Source: Baffinella frigidus
Taxonomy: Eukaryota; Cryptophyceae; Cryptomonadales; Baffinellaceae
Direction of reading: 5' to 3'
Length of the DNA: 13,582 nucleotides
Assembly (NCBI GenBank): GCA_026770585.1
Contig: MU646353.1
Coordinates: 431,250 to 444,831, forward strand
A model generated the notes under the pieces. It saw only the letters and a list, made by a program, of their open reading frames with translations, was not told the DNA's origin and ran no database searches. Below are positions 7,107-13,582 of the stretch, one piece after another. Every line of letters starts with the position of its first letter. Within the stretch, counting starts at the first letter, position 1. The position numbers and the translations under genes are program-made.

Positions 7107-7315
7107 TTCAGACGGCTCAGGCTTCCATCAGAGCGACTCAGGATTCTTCTCTGGACGACTCAGGATTCCACTCTGGACGATTCAGGATTCCATCAGAGCG
7201 ACTCAGGATTCATTGAGGGCGACTCTGGATTAGATCAAAACGATGCCTGGCTGTGTCAGGACAAAATAGGATTCAGTCGGAACAACTCAAACTTCGATCG
7301 AGACGGCTCAGGTCG
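7107..7315. repeat. 21-bp minisatellite (heptad-coding)
   Basis: Units of GACTCAGGATTCCATCAGAGC are clearest at 7136-7230 and decay outward on both sides; a stray unit is near 7441-7470. One frame reads as seven-residue steps: DDSGFHQ, SDSGFIE, GDSGLDQ, NDAWLCQ. This frame (7077-7403) lacks other support, and I treat it as a repeat rather than a gene. Confidence 0.75.
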
Positions 7316-7986
7316 ACGTGCAATACAGAACTCCGGGCCCGAGGTGCAGGACTTGGTGTTTGAAAATCAAGGTGTCCGGTTGAAGGTTGGTGTCCTTTTT
7401 TAGTTTTTTCGGCCAGGATGACAAAAATTTGGAAGGATGGCTTAGGATTCAGGCAGAACGACTCACGATGTAGCAAAACATTTATGTGAGAATATCTGTG
7501 GGGTGAGGAGAGACATGTTGGCCTCTTAAAATGTCATCGAGCTAATATCTGGGGATTAACCCCAGATAGGCATAGCCGGAGTGACTTTACACCAGTCACG
7601 TCCTACAAGTATTGTAAAAGACACAAACGGATCCCTGCTGGGATCCGCCAGTGTTCTTTCACGCCTGTGAGGGGAATCCTGCTCCGATCCAGTAAACAAC
7701 CCAACTGACACGCGGTCTCTGTCCGCATGTCTCCCTGCCAGCCAGCGCCTTCCAAATCCGGTGCGGGTTCTTGAGTTGTGGGTTCTCGTGACCCACATGT
7801 CTCCCTTCGACCCACATATCCCTGTCGCTCTCCGCCTCCATCTCCCATCTCCCATAGAGACAGAGAGCCTTGCCCCCCCCCCTTCCGGCGAGAGTCAAAC
7901 CCTAAAGCGAACGAATGAACAAATCAAACAAACGGGAGGATGTCTGTAAAAACATCGACACCTCCCTCCTCGACGACATCAGCCTT
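7316..7986. other. No gene recognised; one decayed element arm
   Basis: Overlapping minus-strand frames at 7556-7898 contradict one another and show no motif. At 7747-7806 CCAAATCCGGTGCGGGTTC and TTGAGTTGTGGGTTCTCGTG match the right arm of the element at 8627-8819 (AAATCCGGTCTGTGTTCTTA, AGTTCTGGTTTCTTGTAGCC), so it is a decayed relative. Confidence 0.45.
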
Positions 7987-8107
7987 TACAGGGATACCTC
8001 GCTCATAAGAAAACGCCCCCCCCCAAGGACCACCATAGGGCCCTAGGCACAGGGCTACTGTAGGGGCCTAGGGGGCGGCGGTTTCTTATGAGCGAGGCAC
8101 CCCTGTA
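7987..8107. mobile_element. Family A MITE (copy e)
   Basis: TACAGGGATACCTCGCTCAT and ATGAGCGAGGCACCCCTGTA, TA on both sides, poly-C arm and a core with CACAGGGCTACTGTAGGGG. Confidence 0.9.
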
Positions 8108-8311
8108 GACCGCCAATATCGGCAACCACACATCCCAGACCCCTACTCCAACCCCCAACCCCCTAACCCCCAAACACCAACCCCCCCCTCACCGTCGACG
8201 AGTGTATCCTCGACAACGATTTTCTTTTTGATTTTCTTCCACATCTAAAGTTGATTCCCACTTTGAAATTGAAGCCACTTGATGTCCTTTAGGTCCTTTG
8301 GGTTCTTCGAG
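8108..8311. other. No gene; C-rich degenerate telomere-like stretch and AT-rich spacer
   Basis: 8128-8190 has CCCCTAACCCCCAAACACC-like units followed by poly-C, an eroded telomere-like or C-rich tract. The rest is AT-rich with no frame of note. TTTAGGTCCTTTGGGTTCTT at 8289 begins a short tandem repeat leading into the inverted repeat at 8312. Confidence 0.5.
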
Positions 8312-8365
8312 CCTTTAGGTCCTTTAGGTTCTTCGAGCTCCCAACATAGGCGAACACCGGAACTT
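8312..8365. repeat. Left member of a 54-bp inverted repeat
   Basis: CCTTTAGGTCCTTTAGGTTC...AGCTCCCAACATAGGCG...ACACCGGAACTT is mirrored at 9260-9313 with a few differences. About 0.9 kb separates the two arms. Confidence 0.8.
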
Positions 8366-8515
8366 ATCCTGCAGAAAGGCCATGCTTCTTTGGTTTGATA
8401 CGCCGAAGTTGTTTGTTTTTAAGGCGAGAATCAACTTGAGAGGTGAAAGAAAAGCAATATTTTTATTCGTTGTCGGAGATAAGAGTGGGATCCGGCGATG
8501 TGGCCAGGTTTCCAG

Positions 8516-8629
8516 TACAGGGATACCTCGCTCATGAGAAACCGCCGCCCCCCCCCAGGACCACCCTAGGCATGGTCCTACTGTATGATCCTAGGGGACG
8601 CTCTTTCTTGTGAGTGAGGTACCCCTGTA
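8516..8629. mobile_element. Family A MITE (copy f)
   Basis: TACAGGGATACCTCGCTCAT and GTGAGTGAGGTACCCCTGTA, slightly short, with core CCTAGGCATGGTCCTACTGT as in the copy at 5072. Its right TA is also the left TA of the next element. Confidence 0.88.
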
Positions 8630-8819
8630 CAGGGGTGTCTGGGCTATAAGAACACGGGTGCTCCGACATCAGTCGGTGTCTGTTTTCTTAAATTAGTACC
8701 AGAGGGTTGACTAAACGCAAGATTTGATCAACCCGCTAGTACTAAATTAAGAAAACGGGGGGCCCAAATCCGGTCTGTGTTCTTAAGTTCTGGTTTCTTG
8801 TAGCCCAGATACCCCTGTA
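8626..8819. mobile_element. Family A-like MITE with a different arm and a nested palindrome
   Basis: Ends TACAGGGGTGTCTGGGCTAT and GTAGCCCAGATACCCCTGTA keep the outer CAGGGGT of family A but differ after it. Inside, GTTTTCTTAAATTAGTAC (8671) is mirrored by GTACTAAATTAAGAAAAC (8739), surrounding GGGTTGACTAA/ATCAACCCGC. It may be a second element nested within the first. Confidence 0.8.
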
Positions 8820-8925
8820 GGCGGGGAACTCCTCGCCCCCCCCTCTCGCCCCCCCCCTTCCGGGGAGGTCTTCTCTCTCTAGAGCCACACCCGGATCGCA
8901 GTCTGGTGACGGCCTCTACCCCCTC

Positions 8926-9150
8926 TACAGGGGTACCTCGCTCATCCCTTAAGTGGCGAGTAGGTTCATACGCCCTACGGTAGGGCCCTAGGACCGGCCT
9001 GTGGCGAGTTAGGACGATTAATCGCCCGTCCGCCACTTGAGGGATATGAAAGCGCCTCTGCCTAGGACCCTACAGTAGGCCTATGCGTAGGGCCTTACGG
9101 TGGTCCTAGCTAGGGGGGCGGCGATTTCCAGTGAGCGAGGTACCCCTGTA
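8926..9150. mobile_element. Family A MITE (copy g) interrupted by a family B MITE
   Basis: TACAGGGGTACCTCGCTCA is followed not by TAAGAAA but by a complete family B element (8944-9045). Then TGAAAGCGCCTCTGCCTAGG, the family A core and GTGAGCGAGGTACCCCTGTA resume. Nesting shows that this A copy predates the B insertion. Confidence 0.9.
8944..9045. mobile_element. Family B MITE, copy 2, nested in family A
   Basis: ATCCCTTAAGTGGCGAGTAG on the left and CCGCCACTTGAGGGAT on the right, with CATACGCCCTACGGTAGGGC inside. Inserted at the ATAAG of the left arm of the surrounding family A element. Confidence 0.9.
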
Positions 9151-9259
9151 CTCGGGGGGCGTCGAGTGAGAACTACTCGTGTGAGCGACGACGCGTGGAA
9201 GCTGTGTTGAGCCGGAGAGCAGAGCGACATTGGAGTGGGGAGGGAGATAGAACCGGTGT

Positions 9260-9313
9260 AAGTTCCGGTGTCCGCCAATGTTGGGAGCTCGAAGAACCTA
9301 AAGGACCTAAAGG
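9260..9313. repeat. Right member of a 54-bp inverted repeat
   Basis: AAGTTCCGGTGTCCGCCAAT, GTTGGGAGCTCGAAGAACCT and AAAGGACCTAAAGG are the mirror of 8312-8365. Three younger-looking MITEs sit between the two arms. Confidence 0.8.
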
Positions 9314-9359
9314 GATACAGCTGCAGGGGCGCATGATGAGGCGAGCGAGGACGTGCGTA

Positions 9360-9460
9360 TCCCTTAAGTGCCCAGTAGGCTCATACGCCCTACCGTAGGG
9401 CCCTAGGACCTGCCTAGGACCTCTTGCGGGTCAATTTTGACCGGCTGGCCACTTGAGGGA
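9360..9460. mobile_element. Family B MITE, copy 3
   Basis: TCCCTTAAGTGCCCAGTAGG on the left and GGCCACTTGAGGGA on the right, with CATACGCCCTACCGTAGGGC and an inner GGTCAATTTTGACC palindrome near the right arm. Left flank TA, right flank TG. Confidence 0.88.
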
Positions 9461-9464
9461 TGGG

Positions 9465-9584
9465 TACAGAGGTGCCTCGCTCATAAGAAACTGCCCCCCC
9501 CTAGGACCCTACAGTAGGCCTATGCCTAGGACCCTACGGGTGTCCTCGCGGGGTGGCAGTTTCTTGTGAGCGAGGTACCCCTGT
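9465..9584. mobile_element. Family A MITE (copy h)
   Basis: TACAGAGGTGCCTCGCTCAT and GTGAGCGAGGTACCCCTGT with core CCTAGGACCCTACAGTAGGC. The right TA has become TT. The following 9585-9620 (TCAGAGGTCACTCGCG, ACACGCACCGCCCTA) resembles the end of the large element at 9784. Confidence 0.88.
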
Positions 9585-9620
9585 TCAGAGGTCACTCGCG
9601 AATACGAACACGCACCGCCC

Positions 9621-9741
9621 TACAGGGGTACCTCGCTCATAAGAAACCGCCCCCCCGTAGGACCCTACTGTAGGGCTATGCCTAGGGCCCTACTGTAGGG
9701 TCCTACGGGGGGGGGGTTCTTATGAGCGAGGTACCCCTGTA
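9621..9741. mobile_element. Family A MITE (copy i)
   Basis: TACAGGGGTACCTCGCTCAT and ATGAGCGAGGTACCCCTGTA at TA. Its core GTAGGACCCTACTGTAGGGC / GGGCCCTACTGTAGGGTCC is more symmetric than in other copies, so nearly the whole element is one hairpin. Confidence 0.9.
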
Positions 9742-9783
9742 GGCTTCTACGGCAGGGCTAGTCCTGGGAGCCTAGGGCCATCC

Positions 9784-10232
9784 TACATGTAGGGCTGGTG
9801 CGTGTCCTTACTCGCAACCCCTGTAGGTGGGTGCTGCCCAGCCACACGAGGCTATCCATGCGAACAGATTCACAAGTCAATCATTGGATTATTGCCCAGG
9901 AAACACGCCAAAAGCAAGCAACCGGACATAAAGCCACGCGAAAAGCAACAAACACGGGAACAACTTCCCCCACAAGATAAAAAAAACCCTACTACACACG
10001 ACGCAAGCAAAGCCAACAGAAGAAAAGCAGAGAAAAAAAAAACGGACGCAAAACAGGAAACGAGCGATCGCCCCGCGACCGCACGCAGGAAAAAGAACGG
10101 ACTTTTGGCGTGTTTCCTGGGCAATAATCCAATGATTGACTTGTGAATCTGTTCGCATGGATAGCCTCGTGTGGCTGGGCAGCACCCACCTACAGGGGTT
10201 GCGAGTAAGGACACGCACCAGCCCTACATGTA
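9784..10232. mobile_element. Snap-back element with perfect 131-bp inverted arms
   Basis: 9784-9914 and 10102-10232 are exact reverse complements over 131 bp, starting TACATGTAGGGCTGGTG. The 187-bp centre is A-rich and non-symmetric. The ends are TACATGTA, itself a palindrome, so these 8 bp may be target duplication rather than element. Because the arms are identical, the same reading frame opens on both strands (MSLLATPVGG...); these frames are an artefact of symmetry. The inner part of each arm carries CCTACAGGGGTTGCGAGT, like the end of family A. Perfect arms suggest a recent insertion or gene conversion. Confidence 0.88.
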
Positions 10233-10603
10233 ACCTGCGTAATTCCCACCCCTTCCCGTTCCGGGACCAGCGTCGGGCACCGAGCCCCAAACGCACCCCA
10301 CCTCGCACCACACAGACGCGAGCGGAGGAACTCACCGGTCGCGCGACGCGCCGTGCCGGCCTCTTGCGCCATCCCGTCCCGTGGCCTGGCTCCGCCCACC
10401 CGGCCAGAAGTCCAAGATCCGCAGGCCCACCGCCACCCGACGCGCGACAGCGCTTAGAAGAGTCGGTAGGCTTCCTCGCAGAAGAGTCGGTAGGCTTCCT
10501 CGTGTGGAGTAGCGGTGAAATTATCAACGGACGCAAGACATGACACGATTTATTGCCCCGCGCGTGCACGTAGGTAAGGGAACATTAGTCAGCGGGCGCT
10601 CCA
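10233..10603. other. No gene recognised; a 24-bp tandem duplication
   Basis: GC-rich stretch with long but overlapping frames on both strands and no motif. GAAGAGTCGGTAGGCTTCCT is repeated 24 bp apart at 10457 and 10481. Confidence 0.45.
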
Positions 10604-10692
10604 GCTAGTAGGCTCATACGCCCTACCGTAGGGCCCTATGGCCGGCCTAGGACCGTAGGGCCCTGTGACCTGCCTAGGACCGGGCGACCTGC
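10604..10692. repeat. Family B internal fragment
   Basis: TAGTAGGCTCATACGCCCTA and CCGTAGGGCCCTATGG match the interior of family B (compare 9373-9405), then GTAGGGCCCTGTGACCTGCC. The terminal TCCCTTAAGTG arms are missing, so it is truncated on both sides. Confidence 0.65.
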
Positions 10693-10771
10693 CTAGGACC
10701 AGGCGGTGCACCAGGCGCGACCCCTCACCACTCCTGAGCGCCAGAGCCTCGACTGCCCCACTACAGGGGTA

Positions 10772-10893
10772 CCTCGCTCACAAGAACCCCCCCCCCCCCC
10801 AGGACCCTACAGTAGGCCTATGCCTCTACTTGCCAAGGGCCCTATGGTGGTCCTAGGGGGGAGGCGGTTTCTTATGAGCGAGGTACCCCTGTA
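10772..10893. mobile_element. Family A MITE (copy j)
   Basis: TACAGGGGTACCTCGCTCAC and ATGAGCGAGGTACCCCTGTA at TA, with a C14 run and core CAGGACCCTACAGTAGGC. Confidence 0.9.
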
Positions 10894-10954
10894 CCCCACT
10901 GCTCCACCCGCGGCGGACGTCTAGCATGCTGAGGTGCACCGTGCCCAACAAATA

Positions 10955-11055
10955 TCCCTCAAGTGGCGAGGCGGTCAAAATTGACCGCCGAGAGGTCCTA
11001 GGCAGGTCCTAGGACGCTACGGTAGGGCGTATGCGCCTACTCGCCAATGAAGGGA
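10955..11055. mobile_element. Family B MITE, copy 4
   Basis: TCCCTCAAGTGGCGAGGCGG on the left and CGCCAATGAAGGGA on the right, TA on both sides, with an inner GGTCAAAATTGACC palindrome. It is inverted in internal order compared with the copy at 9360. It ends about 70 bp beyond the stop codon of the receiver gene at 11127. Confidence 0.88.
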
Positions 11056-11126
11056 TAGGGGAATGTGCCAGTAGTGTGGCGGGGGAGGATGCGCGGTGCG
11101 CGGAGCGAGGGCAGCGAGGGAGGGGG

Positions 11127-12756
11127 CTAGAAGATTTCGAGGCCCGGGAGTTCCCGAGGGCCGGAGGCGTCCTCCAGGAAGTTGAGGATCGAACTTGCCA
11201 TGGTTTTGACATCCATTGGCTTGATGATGATTCCCTCCGCACCTGCGAGCCCGCCGCCGTCAGGCACCGAAAAAAGACGCGCACGTGCGCAAAAAAAGAC
11301 GCGCACGTGCGCATGGTGGCAGCCTTCGATCTGAGAGTCTGCGGTCCCGAGGCGGGCCTAGCCTAGAAAATTCACAGGCGGTTGTCGAATCATGTGCACG
11401 TACGGTGCATGGACCGAGTGGCAGAAAGGGCGAGCAGGACAAGGACCACACAGCGGACTTCGAAGGGATTTTGAATAACCCCTAAGCGATAAGACCTAGG
11501 ACCCTACGGTAGGCAACCCGTAGGGACACAGGGGGGGTTCCTACGGATAACATAACGGAAAGGTTACCCGATTTGGGCCGAAAATCCCTTGGTAGCCCGC
11601 TGTATGTGGGGGAAGGACGCACCAGCTTGTCGGAACTTGTCAACTTCCTCTGTCGAAGAGCCTCCGGTGAGCGCGAGAATCCGGACCCGCGAGTGGCCGT
11701 TGTTGGCCTCCATCACCCTGATGGCCCGGCACGCTGTCTCCCCGTCCATCCGCTGCCACCCCAATGCACCGTCACGTCCCTCTTACACCGTCACAATGCA
11801 CCGTCACGTCCCTCTCACACCGTCACAATGCACCGTCACGTCCCTCGCCACCCCACCACCACTTCTCCAGCGCCATCTCATGTCAAAAGCGGACGCCCGC
11901 GGACCACTGAAATTGGACGCGACTCCGTACAAAATCTATAATGGATTTTTTTTTAGGGCTTTAACAGCCCTGCATCTGCTTTTAAAATCGTTTTAGAGCT
12001 GGTAAGTCCCTCTCTAGCGAGGGACTTAAGGGGGTCGCTGGCGGTAGCTTGTGGCATTACATTCCACCGCCACGTCGTCTCCCGCCACCCCACAGCCACG
12101 TCAACTTCCTAGCTCTGCCCCACTTAGAGTTGGGCTCGCCATTATTTTGCCCCCCCCCCGAAATTTCGTAGATAAATTTCAAAGGGGAGGGAGGTGTCAA
12201 AATTCACCGGCGAAATTTCGGGGGGGGCGAAATGATGGCGAGCCCAAATTTACTGGGACAGAGCTAGACTTCACGCATCACCGCGGGCGTACACGCAACC
12301 GCGTCAAAAGTCAACTTCTCGGTACACACAACCGCGTCAAAAGTCAACTTCTCGCTGTCCCTGTCACGGTGCGCGCTTGCCCGGTTGAGAGTTCTAGCTC
12401 TGCCTGTGCCAATCTGGTCTCCTCAAAACGAGGACACCGGAAGTTCATTTCCCTGTTTTGTGGTACACGTTCGTCACCCTCTGGTGTGAAAACGATTTTA
12501 GTCAACCCGACTGAAAAAAAAGCGATTAGTCAACCCGCCTGGGGGGGTTGATTAGTCAACCCGCCTGGGGGGGTTAGCTTGGAGTTGGGGGGAGGGAGCG
12601 GCGTGGCACCGGCATGTGACCGTCCATGAGAATGAGGTTGATGGAGTCGTGCTTCTCCGTGACGAGATCGAGGGCCTCTTTCCCGTCTTTCGCGAGGATC
12701 ACTTCGAACCCCGCGCGCTTGAGAATCACGCTCGTCACCTTCGTTCGGGACAACCA
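11127..12756 (-). CDS. Receiver domain, C-terminal exons of a probable hybrid histidine kinase
   Basis: Minus-strand exons 12756-12610, 11752-11623 and 11242-11127 join with GT...AG introns in phases 0 and 1 to 393 nt: 130 residues and TAG. Receiver landmarks appear in order: LKRAGFEV and AKDGKEALDLV (alpha1 to alpha2), LILMD with the phospho-accepting Asp then GHMPRMDGETACRAI, the switch Thr in ILALTGG, RQAG|AEGIIIKP with the conserved Lys, and a final helix MASSILNFLEDA before a 13-residue tail. The first Asp pair of the pocket lies in an upstream exon I could not find, so the gene is 5'-partial here. The domain ends the protein, as in hybrid histidine kinases that pass phosphate to a histidine phosphotransfer protein; a stand-alone response regulator is possible. 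The first intron (857 bp) and second (380 bp) are full of repeats. The exon-start AG at 12757-12758 is less certain because it falls at the edge of a MITE. Confidence 0.82.
11271..11313. repeat. Short tandem duplication in the second receiver intron
   Basis: AAAAAAGACGCGCACGTGCGC occurs twice back to back. Each copy contains the palindrome GCGCACGTGCGC. Confidence 0.75.
11447..11521. repeat. Dispersed repeat D, copy 2
   Basis: CACACAGCGGACTTCGAAGG...GGACCCTACGGTAGGCAACC matches 3400-3473 closely in the same orientation. It lies in the second intron of the receiver gene, on the opposite strand to transcription. Confidence 0.8.
11763..11848. repeat. 32-bp minisatellite at the intron 3' end
   Basis: AATGCACCGTCACGTCCCTC begins at 11763, 11795 and 11827, each followed by TYACACCGTCAC in the first two. 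On the minus strand it lies just before the acceptor of the second receiver exon. Confidence 0.85.
12005..12028. repeat. Short palindrome in the receiver intron
   Basis: AAGTCCCTC then TCTAGC then GAGGGACTT: a 9-bp-arm hairpin. GGGCTTTAACAGCCC lies 50 bp earlier. It may be remains of a small element. Confidence 0.5.
12109..12267. mobile_element. CTAGCTCTG-family MITE, complete copy
   Basis: Arms CTAGCTCTGCCCCACTTAG / CTGGGACAGAGCTAG, then GGGCTCGCCATTATTT / AAATGATGGCGAGCCC, then C10 GAAATTTCG / CGAAATTTCG G7. ACTTC lies on both sides (12104-12108 and 12268-12272), a likely 5-bp target duplication. It lies in the first intron of the receiver gene and is the reference for the half elements at both window edges. 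Confidence 0.9.
12298..12353. repeat. 33-bp tandem repeat, two copies
   Basis: ACCGCGTCAAAAGTCAACTT starts at 12298 and 12331, followed by CTCG each time. Confidence 0.8.
12494..12576. repeat. GTCAACCCGCCTGGGGGGG tandem repeat
   Basis: Three units: TTAGTCAACCCGACTG at 12498, ATTAGTCAACCCGCCTGG at 12525 and again at 12551, the last two identical with G7. Related TAGTCAACCC-type motifs occur in the element at 8626-8819. Confidence 0.75.
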
Positions 12757-12873
12757 CTTAATCAAATGAATGAAATTAATTACATGCATGAAATTTACTA
12801 CACAGTCGCTTTACTATTACTAGTATGAGCCTTCTGTGTAGTAAATTTCGTTACCCCAATTCATTTAAATTGA
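12757..12873. mobile_element. Family I-core element bounded by splice-like ends
   Basis: GAAATTTACTACACAG / CTGTGTAGTAAATTTCGT and the centre GCTTTACTATTACTAGTATG match copy 1 at 93-228. The outer arms differ: ATCAAATGAATGAAATTAAT against TTCATTTAAATTGATTTAC. On the minus strand it runs from GTAAAT at 12873 to TTAAG at 12757, an intron-like outline ending exactly at the first receiver exon. Confidence 0.65.
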
Positions 12874-12896
12874 TTTACTTATGAATGGCGTCCCCG

Positions 12897-12947
12897 AATA
12901 CCTCGAACCCCGCGCGCTTGAGGACAACACTCGCCCACCTCCAAAAC
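12897..12947 (-). pseudogene. Second copy of part of the receiver exon
   Basis: The minus strand reads SVVLKRAGFEV, against SVILKRAGFEV in the receiver exon, with GAACCCCGCGCGCTTGAG identical in DNA. Similarity ends after FEV (FGDAIH instead of ILAKDG) and before SVV. The aspartates expected upstream in a receiver are absent. Splicing it to the next exon through the intervening GT...AG would shift frame, so I take it as a fragment from a related gene or a broken exon duplication. Confidence 0.6.
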
Positions 12948-13159
12948 CACGTTCAAGTCCCAACACCTCGTGCTATAGTCCTGGCAAGGTGCTAACTCTG
13001 TCCTGGTTCACCCCCGAACACCCCGAAATCACACGGTGTCCCACGCTCGAAACCGCGCCTCTGTCACCCCAGGTACACCACACGAGGCGGACCAAGCACC
13101 CTTTTTAAAACCCGGGGAGCTGTACAAGTGCGGCCGTGTGTGGTAATTTTCGCATGTTT

Positions 13160-13198
13160 GGTCACGTGTCGCCCCGCTTTTCGGGGTGACACGTGACC
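13160..13198. repeat. Long hairpin, 17-bp stem
   Basis: GGTCACGTGTCGCCCCG pairs with CGGGGTGACACGTGACC with one mismatch around CTTTT. GTGTGGTAATTTTCGCATG just before it resembles the family I core, so it may be a degraded family I member. Confidence 0.75.
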
Positions 13199-13305
13199 AG
13201 CTCCGTACAAAACGCCTACACTCGACATTTCAACAAGGTGTTGGGCCAGCCTCGTGTGGTGCGGCAGGCGCGCGCGGGACAGGGTCAGAACTCGAGAGAG
13301 AGAGA

Positions 13306-13485
13306 AGTAGAGCGTTTGCGGTAATTGTTGTCCATTTTGGACGTGCGGGTTTCCGGTTTCCCGGGTTTGTAAAATGTTGTAAAGGCCTTACAACATTTTA
13401 AATGGACACTTCTGGTGCAAATGAAAACCGGAAAACCGGAAAACCGCACGCCCAAAGCGGACAACAATTACCGCAAACGCTCTAC
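13306..13485. mobile_element. 180-bp MITE with nested hairpins
   Basis: AGTAGAGCGTTTGCGGTAAT...TGTTGTCC is mirrored by GGACAACA...ATTACCGCAAACGCTCTACT. Inner arms are GTGCGGGTTTCCGGTTT-like and ACCGGAAAACCGCAC-like, around AAAATGTTGTAAAGGCC/TTACAACATTTT. No coding capacity; single copy here. Confidence 0.88.
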
Positions 13486-13527
13486 TCTCAACTCCAGGAT
13501 GCAGCCTCGTCCCCTGAATCCCGAATC

Positions 13528-13582
13528 CTAGCTCTGCTCCACTTGTTTTGGGCTCCTCATCAACCCCCCCCCCCCCCCCCCC
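13528..13582. repeat. Half of a CTAGCTCTG-family MITE at the right window edge
   Basis: CTAGCTCTGCTCCACTTG, TTTTGGGCTCCTCATCAA and a run of at least 20 C. It is the mirror of 44-83, in the orientation of a left arm. The right arm lies outside the window. Confidence 0.75.

Noticed and set aside
7107-7245. CRISPR array
   Set aside because: Units are contiguous 21-mers without spacers, and the setting is eukaryotic.
8926-9741. Autonomous transposon
   Set aside because: Several inverted-repeat elements are present, but no frame between any pair of ends shows a transposase motif, and all are too short.
9802-10146. Two ORFs of 114 codons on opposite strands with the same N-terminal sequence
   Set aside because: They arise because the perfect inverted arms read identically from both ends. 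The middle is low-complexity, and there is no known domain.

Overview
This is a repeat-dense eukaryotic window, about half G+C, with two spliced genes that can be assembled by reading exons across frames, plus a broken relative of one of them. Support for a eukaryote: short exons with GT...AG junctions in matching phase, a signal-peptide-like N-terminus on a multi-exon gene, plant-type CCCTAAA/TTTAGGG telomere-like tracts, and many small non-autonomous inverted-repeat elements (MITEs). A C-terminal receiver domain of the hybrid histidine kinase type, together with plant-type telomere repeats, fits a microalga or other stramenopile-like protist. The species cannot be fixed from this sequence.

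Layout: 1-1400 holds half of a MITE at the very edge, two palindromic elements, a telomere-like tract and a stretch with no convincing gene. From 1409 to 4960 (+) I assemble a six-exon gene for a secreted or organelle-targeted protein of 166 residues with recurring Tyr-Gln (YQ) motifs. Its introns carry MITEs, a GA microsatellite and interstitial telomere-like repeat. At about 5510-6248 (-) lies an inverted, broken relative of that gene, interrupted by one MITE in an exon and another in its intron. From 6250 to 11100 I see no convincing gene: this is a field of MITEs (some nested), minisatellites, inverted repeats and a 449-bp snap-back element with perfect 131-bp arms. From 11127 to 12756 (-) are the last three exons of a response-regulator receiver domain, probably the C-terminus of a hybrid histidine kinase. 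A small second copy of part of the receiver exon sits just upstream at about 12900.

The window's main character is the MITE community. Family A (about 121 bp, ends CAGGGGTACCTCG, at TA) has ten near-full copies and one loose arm. Family B (about 100 bp, ends TCCCTYAAGTG, at TA) has four copies and a fragment. Family I has nested palindromes and a TGTGTAGTAATTTTCG core. Family H has two 190-bp copies in opposite orientation. The CTAGCTCTG family has two complete copies and one half at each end of the window. Both window edges are homopolymer G/C runs inside this last family, so the window looks like a contig that ended in MITE poly-G tracts. No transposase gene was recognised, and no tRNA, rRNA or CRISPR array.
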